Shown here one piece after another: positions 1 to 5,588 of a stretch of DNA of 6,931 nt. This DNA comes from Clostridiales bacterium. Its GTDB lineage: Bacteria; Bacillota; Clostridia; Oscillospirales; Acutalibacteraceae. A program made the translations under genes and the position numbers. Location of the stretch: positions 1 through 6,931 of the forward strand of contig JAHZIE010000055.1 in the NCBI GenBank assembly GCA_019419895.1, in the 5' to 3' direction. Below the pieces are notes generated by a model. It ran no database searches. It saw nothing but the letters and a program-made list of their open reading frames with translations, and was not told where the DNA came from. Position 1 is the stretch's first letter. Every line of letters starts with the position of its first letter.

Positions 1-52
1 GTCGACCTCTAGCGTGACAGGCTAGCGTTCTAACCAGCTGAACTACCGGGCC
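1..52 (-). tRNA. tRNA-Asp (GTC), partial
   Basis: Read on the minus strand from position 52, this gives the acceptor 5' strand GGCCCGG, then TA, a D-stem GTTC/GAAC around an AGCTGGTTA loop, an anticodon stem CTAGC/GCTAG with loop CTGTCAC, and a variable AGGTC running into the first bases of the T-stem. The anticodon is GTC (plus-strand 16-18), which reads aspartate codons. The T-arm remainder, 3' acceptor strand and CCA end lie beyond the left edge, so the gene is partial only because of the window boundary. It is transcribed away from the polysaccharide genes. Confidence 0.95.
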
Positions 53-107
53 ATTTCATATTTGACAAAAATCGTTTTTCTTTTCTAACGTTTTTGCAAC
101 GTTATTT

Positions 108-136
108 ATTATACATGCTATTCCTTTTACTGTCAA
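108..136 (-). promoter_or_regulatory. Consensus sigma-A promoter of the tRNA-Asp transcript
   Basis: On the minus strand a perfect -35 box TTGACA (plus 131-136) is followed by a 17-nt spacer and a perfect -10 box TATAAT (plus 108-113). Transcription would begin near position 101, about 50 nt before the mature tRNA 5' end at 52, leaving a short precursor leader to be removed by RNase P. All twelve consensus bases match and the spacing is ideal, as expected for a stable-RNA promoter. Confidence 0.9.
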
Positions 137-390
137 GCATATTTTTATTTTTTCATCTATTTTTTTGCCCATGCTCAGATTGTCTTTTGGAAATGTTATA
201 AGATGAAATTGGGAATGAAAAATTTCTTTCGTATACTTTTTTTAAATTGGAGAATTAGAAATTTCTCAGATGGAAAATCTCTTTGCTTTATTTTGAAAGG
301 AGGATATTTTATCCGGTTGGAATTTACCGTCCGTCAAGGAAGAACCTACATTTATAGAAATGCGGTAATGTCTTTTGCGTTCTAAGGCTC
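137..390. other. AT-rich intergenic region without a supported gene
   Basis: This stretch separates the leftward tRNA promoter from the rightward operon. A short open frame from 203 to 385 exists, but its ATG has no ribosome binding site and its product resembles nothing I know. An isolated AAAGGAGG at 296-303 overlaps a small hairpin (stem GGATA/TATCC, 302-314), and the nearest downstream start would be TTG at 317, giving only about 22 codons. An extended -10-like TGTTATAAG occurs at 194-202 without a credible -35. I see no RNA gene or mobile element here. Confidence 0.5.
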
Positions 391-419
391 TGGATACAAA
401 AGTTTTTCAAAATTATAAT
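391..419 (+). promoter_or_regulatory. Candidate sigma-A promoter of the polysaccharide operon
   Basis: A -35-like TGGATA (391-396, four of six consensus bases) stands 17 nt before a perfect TATAAT (414-419). Predicted transcription starts near 426, giving a 5' leader of about 165 nt before the first glycosyltransferase. It is the best plus-strand match I found between the tRNA promoter and the first gene. The -35 is weak and the surrounding DNA is AT-rich, so a chance match is possible, and the operon could also have a more distal promoter. Confidence 0.4.
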
Positions 420-424
420 TTTGA
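407..424. repeat. 18-bp perfect palindrome overlapping the candidate -10 box
   Basis: TCAAAATTA is followed directly by its exact reverse complement TAATTTTGA. The TATAAT of the candidate promoter lies in the middle. A two-fold symmetric site on a -10 box has the layout of an operator for a dimeric repressor. A loop-free palindrome is less typical of an RNA hairpin. No regulator gene is visible in the window. AT-rich DNA produces palindromes by chance more often, so the role is inferred. Confidence 0.4.
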
Positions 425-506
425 GTTCTCCTTCACAGAGAAAAATTAATACGGTCAGCTGGGAATGGAATAAAACCTCTTTTAGATGACGAAACTGTTC
501 ATTAGA

Positions 507-529
507 GCCTAAAGATTTTATCTTTAGGC
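507..529 (+). promoter_or_regulatory. Leader hairpin 1 (10-bp perfect stem, TTT loop)
   Basis: GCCTAAAGAT (507-516) and ATCTTTAGGC (520-529) form a perfect 10-bp inverted repeat around three T residues, about 80 nt downstream of the predicted transcription start. No U-run follows on either strand, so it is not an ordinary intrinsic terminator. It could be an RNA control element, for example a structure for attenuation or antitermination, or a protein-binding site. The structure is seen directly; the function is inference. Confidence 0.5.
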
Positions 530-546
530 AGTATGAATCTCTGTAT

Positions 547-564
547 ATCCTTTCGAAAAAGGAT
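547..564 (+). promoter_or_regulatory. Leader hairpin 2 (7-bp stem, CGAA loop) next to the RBS
   Basis: ATCCTTT (547-553) and AAAGGAT (558-564) pair perfectly around CGAA. The stem ends seven bases before the AAAGGAGGG ribosome binding site of the first gene, so it could influence ribosome access. Together with hairpin 1 it makes the 60 nt before the first gene unusually structured. A further possible pairing is CTCCTT (428-433) near the predicted mRNA 5' end with AAGGAG (572-577) in the Shine-Dalgarno. Function is not shown. Confidence 0.4.
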
Positions 565-570
565 GAGAGG

Positions 571-579
571 AAAGGAGGG
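571..579 (+). promoter_or_regulatory. Shine-Dalgarno of the GT4 gene; decides the start
   Basis: AAAGGAGGG lies 13 nt before ATG 593. That is somewhat long, but it is the only strong site. In-frame ATGs at 533 and 563 lie upstream of or within the hairpin region and have no properly spaced site, so they are less likely starts. Confidence 0.7.
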
Positions 580-592
580 AGCCACACCGCAG

Positions 593-1822
593 ATGGAAAA
601 ACAAGCTTTAATTTTAGCGACTACACAGGACTTCTTATGGAAATTTGAGAGGGAAAATGTCAGGCTCCTTCAGGATTTGGGGTATCAGGTTCATTATGCG
701 GCAAATATGCGGGAACCGGATTATATTTCGGATCAGCAAAATTTTGAGAGACTTGGAGTACAAGCCCATCATATTGATATCGCACGCTCTCCCTTTATGT
801 TCCAGACAAATCAAACTGCCCTTGCGCAGTTATTAGAACTAATGGAACAGTATTCAATCCGGCTGCTTCACTGTCATACGCCTGTCGGCGGTTTGCTGGG
901 ACGTCTGGCCGGAAGAAGATATAATCAGACAAATAAGGCTGTGATTTTGTATACCGCTCATGGATTTCATTTCTATAAAGGCGCTCCCCTTTGGAACCGC
1001 TTGGTGTATCGCTGGGTGGAACAGTTTCTCGCCCGCTATACGGATATCCTCATTGTCATTAATGAGGAGGATTACCACGGGGCCCAACGCTTCCATTTAA
1101 AAAAAGGAGGACATCTGTACAAAATTCCCGGAGTAGGGCTGGATAAAACGCGATTTCATAGACTACCCGCCCATGAAAAAGCAGAATTAAGACGGCAGCT
1201 TGGAATAGGACAAGACAATTTCTTTTTTCTGTCCATAGGAGAACTGAATGAAAATAAGAATCATCGGGTTGTTTTAGACTCCCTGGCAAAAATGAAAAAG
1301 GAAGGCTATGATCTTACAAAAATCAGGTATGGAATATGCGGCGATGGCTTTTTTCGGGAGAGGATGAAAGAATGGGTAAAGGAGCTTGGTCTTGAGCAAA
1401 CTGTAATTTTGTTTGGATACCGCAGGGATATCCCGTCCATTCTCGGATGTGCGGATGCTTCTATTTTTCCCTCCAAAAGAGAAGGACTGGGAATGGCGGG
1501 CTTGGAATCTTTAGCGATGGGGATTCCGGTAATTGCGGCGGATAACCGGGGGACAAGAGAATACATTGAGCATGGAAAAAACGGATTTGTTTGCGGGTAT
1601 GACGATGTGGATGGATTTATCTGGGGAATGGAACAGATACAACAGCTCGGAAAAGAAAAACGTATGGCTATGGAGCAGTCCTGCCTTAATTCAGTCAGGC
1701 CATTTGACAAGCGGTATGTTAATGCCATGATGGAGAGGATTTATTTCAACGCGGATCGGAGGGTGATGCAAGAAAATGATGAAAAAGAATCCCGATATCA
1801 GCGTGATCATGGGCGTGTATAA
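593..1822 (+). CDS. GT4-family glycosyltransferase (GT-B fold)
   Basis: Predicted 409-aa cytoplasmic or membrane-associated glycosyltransferase that would transfer a sugar from a nucleotide-sugar donor onto a growing lipid-linked glycan. The N-terminal acceptor domain opens with a beta strand (ALILATT, residues 5-11) and contains HCHTPVGG at 93-100, typical of the capsule and exopolysaccharide branch of GT4. The C-terminal donor domain has GELNENKNH (216-224) and the EX7E signature E297 to E305 (EGLGMAGLE), followed by GIPVIAADNRG (310-320) and the ...GKNGFV loop. Length fits the family. I chose ATG 593 because of the upstream AAAGGAGGG and because family members usually begin right at the first strand; a longer frame from 533 or 563 is open. 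The last 47 nt overlap the next gene. Retaining GT4 chemistry is likely; sugar specificity cannot be read from the sequence. Confidence 0.9.
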   Translation: MEKQALILATTQDFLWKFERENVRLLQDLGYQVHYAANMREPDYISDQQNFERLGVQAHHIDIARSPFMFQTNQTALAQLLELMEQYSIRLLHCHTPVGGLLGRLAGRRYNQTNKAVILYTAHGFHFYKGAPLWNRLVYRWVEQFLARYTDILIVINEEDYHGAQRFHLKKGGHLYKIPGVGLDKTRFHRLPAHEKAELRRQLGIGQDNFFFLSIGELNENKNHRVVLDSLAKMKKEGYDLTKIRYGICGDGFFRERMKEWVKELGLEQTVILFGYRRDIPSILGCADASIFPSKREGLGMAGLESLAMGIPVIAADNRGTREYIEHGKNGFVCGYDDVDGFIWGMEQIQQLGKEKRMAMEQSCLNSVRPFDKRYVNAMMERIYFNADRRVMQENDEKESRYQRDHGRV

Positions 1823-2618
1823 TCCCACGGATATTGCCCGGTTTCATCGGGCAGTCGATTCCATTTTGAAACAAACCTTTCAAAATTGGGAGCTTATCCT
1901 ATATGATGACGGTTCAAAAGCTCCCTATGCCGCAGAAATTCGAAAGATGGAGAAGATTGACGAAAGGATACGCTGCCTGCGCTCGGAAGACAATCGCGGA
2001 CTTGCCCATGCGTTGAATGAAGGAATACGGGAATCCTCCGGCCAGTATTTGGCCAGAATGGATGACGATGATATTTCTGTTTCCACGCGGTTCGAAAAGC
2101 AATATGACTTTTTAGAAAAATATAAGGAATACCAGTGGATCGGTTCCAATGCGGAGTTGATGGATGGAAAGGGGGTCTGGGGTCTTCAATGTGTTCCCGA
2201 AATACCGCAAAATGAGGATTTCCTTTTCAATTCCCCTTATATACATCCCACTGTGATGTTCCGCAGGGAAATACTGCTGCACAGCGGCGGCTATTCCATT
2301 TCCAAAGATGCGGCGCAATGTGAGGACTATGAGCTGTTCATGCGCCTTCATAAAGGCGGCGCACGTGGATACAATATCCAGGAGCCGCTGCTGCAATATT
2401 GGGAGGATTATGATTCTTATAAAAAAAGAACCTACCGGCGGAGAATACGGGAAATGAAAGTCCGCAGGCGGGGATTTAAGGAATTGGAACTGCTCAGCCG
2501 GACAAACTACTATTATGTGGTAAAACCACTGATTGTGGGAGCGGTGCCCGCCCCAGTACACCATTATATCAGAAGGCGGCTGAAGGGACGGCGGAAAAAA
2601 GATGAAAGAAACCGCTGA
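1776..2618 (+). CDS. GT2-family glycosyltransferase (GT-A fold)
   Basis: Predicted 280-aa inverting glycosyltransferase. It starts with the classical strand ISVIMGVYN (8-16). It then shows the nucleotide-binding YDDGS (43-47), a DNRGLAHALNEGI segment (72-84), the metal-binding DXD-type cluster MDDDD (95-99), HPTVMFRR (157-164), and the acceptor-side CEDYELFMRL (182-191), in which the ED pair matches the catalytic-base region of GT2 enzymes. The C-terminal 65 residues are strongly basic around a short hydrophobic patch (about 246-260), which may hold the enzyme to the inner face of the membrane. The start overlaps the GT4 gene by 47 nt; GGAGGG at 1758-1763 lies 12 nt upstream of ATG 1776, and ATG 1779 is also possible. 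Translation is probably coupled to the upstream gene. The sugar is unknown. Confidence 0.92.
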   Translation: MMKKNPDISVIMGVYNPTDIARFHRAVDSILKQTFQNWELILYDDGSKAPYAAEIRKMEKIDERIRCLRSEDNRGLAHALNEGIRESSGQYLARMDDDDISVSTRFEKQYDFLEKYKEYQWIGSNAELMDGKGVWGLQCVPEIPQNEDFLFNSPYIHPTVMFRREILLHSGGYSISKDAAQCEDYELFMRLHKGGARGYNIQEPLLQYWEDYDSYKKRTYRRRIREMKVRRRGFKELELLSRTNYYYVVKPLIVGAVPAPVHHYIRRRLKGRRKKDERNR

Positions 2619-3984
2619 AAGAAGAGCGGAACGGTACAAGAGAATTTTAGAAGAAAACGACAGGTTGAAAATTCCCGCGGATGGTTTTCATTTGGCTGGA
2701 GGGAACGCCTTACCGGCCGCGGCGAAGCTTGTATTAGCGCCGGTCCTGGCAGATTTTGTCCTTTGGCTTTTAAGACATGCATTGGCAGATGGGATCCGCC
2801 GTCTGTATTTTCTGGCGCGGGATGGTTATTTTATGTATCATGCGTCCAGATTTCTTCGTGAAAAGTTCGAATTGCCCATTGAGTGCAGATATCTGAGCTG
2901 TTCCCGATTTTCCCTTCGCGTCCCTATGTTTCATCTGGACAGGCAGGCGGCTCTGGATTACATTTGCCGCGGAGGGATTGACGTCACAATAGAAAGGATC
3001 CTAACCAGAGCGGGATTGAATATCGGGGAACAACAGAAAGTACTTGAAAAACTTCCGTTCTCCTTCCAGTCAGGAAAGATTCTTACCCAAAGGGAGAGGG
3101 AGGAGTTCCGGCGTTTTTTAGAGGGATGCAAGGAATTTTCAGAAGCGGCGGATGCCCGTTCCCGCAGGGCTATGCCGGATACCGCTGGATACCTCAAACA
3201 GGAGGGACTATTGGAAGAGAATGTTCCTTCCGCCGTAGTAGACAGCGGCTGGATGGGATCCATGCAGGAAACCCTGAATCTTCTTCTTTTTCAGCTTGGC
3301 AGGAAAAAGAAACTGTCAGGGTATTATTGGGGATTATATGATTTCCCACTCAAAGCGGCAGGAGAACATTACCGCTGCTATTTTTTTACTCCCGCGAGAG
3401 GACTGAAAGAAAAAATATTCTTTAACAACTGCCTCTTTGAGGTTGTTTTTTCAGCGCCCCATGGTATGACCATGTGCTACCGAAGGGAAGGAGAAAGATT
3501 TCTTCCCTGCTATGGAAATATTGACGAAAAAAAGAAGGGATTCCTTTATCAGGAGGAAGAAATTTTTCGGCAGTATATGGGGATGTTCGCTCAAACGCTC
3601 AAAAAAGATAGCTTTTTTGAGGAGGAGCAATTCGATGGACGGAAAACCATAAAAAAGCTTTTGCGGCTGTTTATGGCCCGGCCTGCATGGGAGGAAGCTG
3701 AGGGTCTTGGAACGTTGCCATTTTCCGACGATGTCCTGGACGACTGTGAAAGGATACTTGCCCCTCTCCTCACAGAAAGAAATTTAAAGGAAGGGCATTT
3801 ACCGCATCAGCTTTTTGTGCATTTAGGATTTCAAAATCCCGGCGCGGGGGGAACCGCTTGGTATGAGGGAAGCGTGGTGCGCACTGGGAAAAAGGTGGAA
3901 TGGCATCTTTTCCATTACAGATGCTATCAGCTTTTCCGGTATTGGAAAAAACAGATAAAATTTCGAAGAGAAAGGGGAGGATAG
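2602..3984 (+). CDS. Uncharacterised FLARDG-motif protein, relative of the COG5610 C-terminal module
   Basis: I cannot assign a biochemical function to this 460-aa protein. After a charged N-terminus (1-25) comes a hydrophobic helix-like stretch (37-62), then GIRRLYFLARDGYF (64-77), YLSCSRFSLR (97-106), and GIDVTIERILTRAGL (125-139). A second conserved-looking segment, VVDSGWMGSMQETL (212-225), is followed by GYYWGLY (240-246). The first three segments align in order and spacing with the C-terminal part of the HAD protein at 5589 (GADKILFFSRDG, YAYWSR, GYSVRNVITAMEL). This gene has no HAD domain of its own. I see no signal peptide, and the hydrophobic stretch is interrupted by charged residues, so a cytoplasmic or peripheral location is likely. 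It overlaps the GT2 gene by 17 nt, with only a weak GGCGG as ribosome site, and ends 2 nt before the permease gene. Context implies a role in synthesis or modification of the exported glycan. Confidence 0.75.
   Translation: MKETAERRAERYKRILEENDRLKIPADGFHLAGGNALPAAAKLVLAPVLADFVLWLLRHALADGIRRLYFLARDGYFMYHASRFLREKFELPIECRYLSCSRFSLRVPMFHLDRQAALDYICRGGIDVTIERILTRAGLNIGEQQKVLEKLPFSFQSGKILTQREREEFRRFLEGCKEFSEAADARSRRAMPDTAGYLKQEGLLEENVPSAVVDSGWMGSMQETLNLLLFQLGRKKKLSGYYWGLYDFPLKAAGEHYRCYFFTPARGLKEKIFFNNCLFEVVFSAPHGMTMCYRREGERFLPCYGNIDEKKKGFLYQEEEIFRQYMGMFAQTLKKDSFFEEEQFDGRKTIKKLLRLFMARPAWEEAEGLGTLPFSDDVLDDCERILAPLLTERNLKEGHLPHQLFVHLGFQNPGAGGTAWYEGSVVRTGKKVEWHLFHYRCYQLFRYWKKQIKFRRERGG
3974..3980 (+). 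promoter_or_regulatory. Shine-Dalgarno of the permease gene; decides the start
   Basis: GGGGAGG lies 6 nt before ATG 3987, just beyond the stop of the preceding gene. The open frame extends upstream to an ATG at 3900 inside the preceding gene, but that ATG lacks such a site and its extra residues look unlike a permease N-terminus. Confidence 0.85.
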
Positions 3985-3986
3985 TA

Positions 3987-4790
3987 ATGAAGGAAACGAG
4001 GAAAAAAGGCCGGCGCCTTCAAAAAACATATGATCGCGGCCAATATTTTTTTGTGATTCAGCAGCTCACCTCAAGAGAGCTGAAACGAAAATATGCACGC
4101 TCCTATCTTGGAGTCATCTGGAGTATTCTCAATCCCCTTCTTTCCATGGCGGTGCTGTCTTTAATTTTTTCCCAGCTGTTCCGCCGTTCCATAGAAAATT
4201 ATCCTATCTATTATCTGACGGGATATATCCTCTGGCAGACCTTTACAGGGGCGACGACGTCGGCTGTGAGTACGTTGGTGGATAATAAAATGCTTTTGCT
4301 TAAAGTCAAGTTTCCCATGAAGCTGTTTGTCCTCTCCAGAGTTTATACCGCCCTCGTCAATCTTCTCTATTCATTGGCGGCCTATGTGGTGATGCTGTTT
4401 GTTTTTCAGGTTTCGCCTAAATGGACCATGCTGTTTTCCCCTGTCATTATCGGCTGCCTGTTCCTGTTCTCGTTGGGCGTTTCTTATATTCTGGCCGTTG
4501 CCTATGTTTTTTTCGGGGATGTCAAGCATCTTTATTCTGTTCTGTTGACCCTGTGGATGTATTGCTCCGCTATTTTTTATCCTGTGGAACAGCTGACAGG
4601 AATTATCCGGCTTGTCATTTTAAATAATCCTCTATATGTTTACATCCATTGTCTGAGAAAAGCGGTAATGTATGGACAGCTGCCCGGAACCGTTGAACTG
4701 GTACAGATGGTGGTATGGGGAGTTGGAAGTTATCTTCTCGGGGCGGCGGTATTTCGAAAGAATAAAAATAAGATTATGCAGAGAATATGA
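3987..4790 (+). CDS. ABC-2 type polysaccharide export permease (Wzm/TagG/RgpC-like)
   Basis: Predicted 267-aa integral membrane subunit of an ABC transporter that moves lipid-linked polysaccharide or teichoic-acid-like polymer from the cytoplasm across the membrane. The cytoplasmic N-terminus carries the family hallmark LTSRELKRKYARSYLG (27-42) leading directly into WSILNPLLSMAVLSLIF (45-61), the first membrane segment. Further hydrophobic segments lie at roughly 73-92, 114-140, 149-175, 183-200 and 236-256, giving the usual six. The loop FFGDVKHLY (175-183) and the following MYCSAIFYP (191-199) match the conserved second half of these permeases, and NNPLYVYI (213-220) is also typical. The length is normal. 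The cognate ATPase follows 16 nt downstream, so the two form one transporter. Whether the cargo is capsule, teichoic acid or a rhamnan cannot be told from the permease. Confidence 0.93.
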   Translation: MKETRKKGRRLQKTYDRGQYFFVIQQLTSRELKRKYARSYLGVIWSILNPLLSMAVLSLIFSQLFRRSIENYPIYYLTGYILWQTFTGATTSAVSTLVDNKMLLLKVKFPMKLFVLSRVYTALVNLLYSLAAYVVMLFVFQVSPKWTMLFSPVIIGCLFLFSLGVSYILAVAYVFFGDVKHLYSVLLTLWMYCSAIFYPVEQLTGIIRLVILNNPLYVYIHCLRKAVMYGQLPGTVELVQMVVWGVGSYLLGAAVFRKNKNKIMQRI

Positions 4791-4793
4791 GAT

Positions 4794-4800
4794 GGGAGGG
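4794..4800 (+). promoter_or_regulatory. Shine-Dalgarno favouring a GTG start for the ATPase
   Basis: GGGAGGG is 6 nt before GTG 4807. The alternative ATG at 4792 is in frame but has only weak purines upstream, and it overlaps this site, so the GTG start is preferred. Confidence 0.6.
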
Positions 4801-4806
4801 AAGGCA

Positions 4807-5586
4807 GTGCGGGAAAAGGATGGGGGACGATTCGAAAGGGGAGAGACATCGATAGAAATTGATGTCAAAAATGTAACCATGCAATTCCGCAGGGCAAAGG
4901 ATGAAGCGGTGAGCATCAAGGAGACTCTGGTGCGTACCCTGCGGGGAAAGAGGGAATATGAATTCTTCAAAGCCCTGGACGATGTGAGCTTTTCGGTGGA
5001 AAAGGGGCAGATAGTTGGGATTATGGGAACCAACGGATCGGGGAAGAGCACCCTACTCAAAATTATTTCCGGCGCGCTGATTCCCACCAGTGGCACAGTG
5101 CTGGTGGACAGAAGCAAGGTGCAGCTTCTTACTCTGGGGACAGGCTTCGATCCCGAACTGACGGGACGGGAAAATGTCTATCTCAATGGGGCGATGATAG
5201 GATATCCCAAAAGGTACATCGACGAAAAATATGGCGAAATCGTTCAGTTCGCTGAGCTGGAAGGCTTTATGGAGGAAAAGGTGCGCAATTATTCCTCCGG
5301 AATGGTTTCCCGGCTTGGCTTTGCCATTGCCACAGCCAGAGATACTCCCGAAATTCTGATTTTAGATGAGGTTTTAAGTGTTGGGGATATGTTTTTTCGC
5401 AAAAAAAGCGAAAACCGTATCCGAGAAATGATTCATGGGGGATCCACTGTGCTGATAGTATCCCATACCCCTTCGGTTATCCGCGGCAACTGTACCAAAG
5501 CGGTATGGATTGAAAAAGGAAAGCTACGCGCGGAAGGAACGCCTGCGGAGGTCTGCGGCGCTTACGAGAAGATGAAGGAGAGGTAG
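4807..5586 (+). CDS. ABC transporter ATPase for polysaccharide export (Wzt/TagH/RgpD-like, short form)
   Basis: Predicted 259-aa ATPase that powers the permease encoded just upstream. Numbering from GTG 4807: an insert rich in charged residues (about 32-55, KDEAVSIKETLVRTL...) before ALDDVSFSVEKG is the extra N-terminal helix region characteristic of polysaccharide exporters. Walker A is GTNGSGKST (74-82), the Q-loop region reads LLTLGTGFDPELTGREN (108-122) as in Wzt/TagH proteins, the ABC signature is NYSSGM (161-166), Walker B is ILILDE (183-188), and the H-loop is SH (219-220). All catalytic elements are intact. The protein ends soon after the nucleotide-binding domain and lacks the C-terminal carbohydrate-binding domain of long Wzt proteins, so export probably does not depend on recognising a modified chain end. 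Start at ATG 4792 (264 aa) is the alternative. The stop is 2 nt before the next gene. Confidence 0.93.
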   Translation: MREKDGGRFERGETSIEIDVKNVTMQFRRAKDEAVSIKETLVRTLRGKREYEFFKALDDVSFSVEKGQIVGIMGTNGSGKSTLLKIISGALIPTSGTVLVDRSKVQLLTLGTGFDPELTGRENVYLNGAMIGYPKRYIDEKYGEIVQFAELEGFMEEKVRNYSSGMVSRLGFAIATARDTPEILILDEVLSVGDMFFRKKSENRIREMIHGGSTVLIVSHTPSVIRGNCTKAVWIEKGKLRAEGTPAEVCGAYEKMKER

Positions 5587-5588
5587 TG

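Noticed and set aside
87..103. Repeated AACGTT pair as an operator or att site
   Set aside because: Two 6-bp copies, each palindromic, in AT-rich DNA between the tRNA and its promoter are too short to support any function.
296..382. Leader peptide starting at TTG 317 after AAAGGAGG
   Set aside because: Spacing is 13 nt to a weak start codon, the product is about 22 residues without a run of regulatory codons, and the site lies upstream of the candidate promoter.
203..385. Plus-strand open frame of 60 codons in the intergenic region
   Set aside because: No ribosome binding site at the ATG, AT-rich composition with no family resemblance, and it spans an internal AAAGGAGG. Most likely chance.
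507..529. Intrinsic terminator
   Set aside because: The perfect stem is not followed by a T-run on either strand and its stem is not GC-rich, so it was kept only as a leader hairpin of unknown role.
324..587. Minus-strand open frame of 87 codons
   Set aside because: It runs antisense through the leader hairpins and the first gene's ribosome site, has no ribosome site of its own and no recognisable domain.
2112..2639. Minus-strand open frame of 175 codons
   Set aside because: It lies antisense to the GT2 gene, whose motifs are complete. No ribosome site or family features on the minus strand.
4632..5117. Minus-strand open frame of 161 codons
   Set aside because: It lies antisense to the permease end and the ATPase Walker A region, and is a low-complexity serine/proline-rich shadow.
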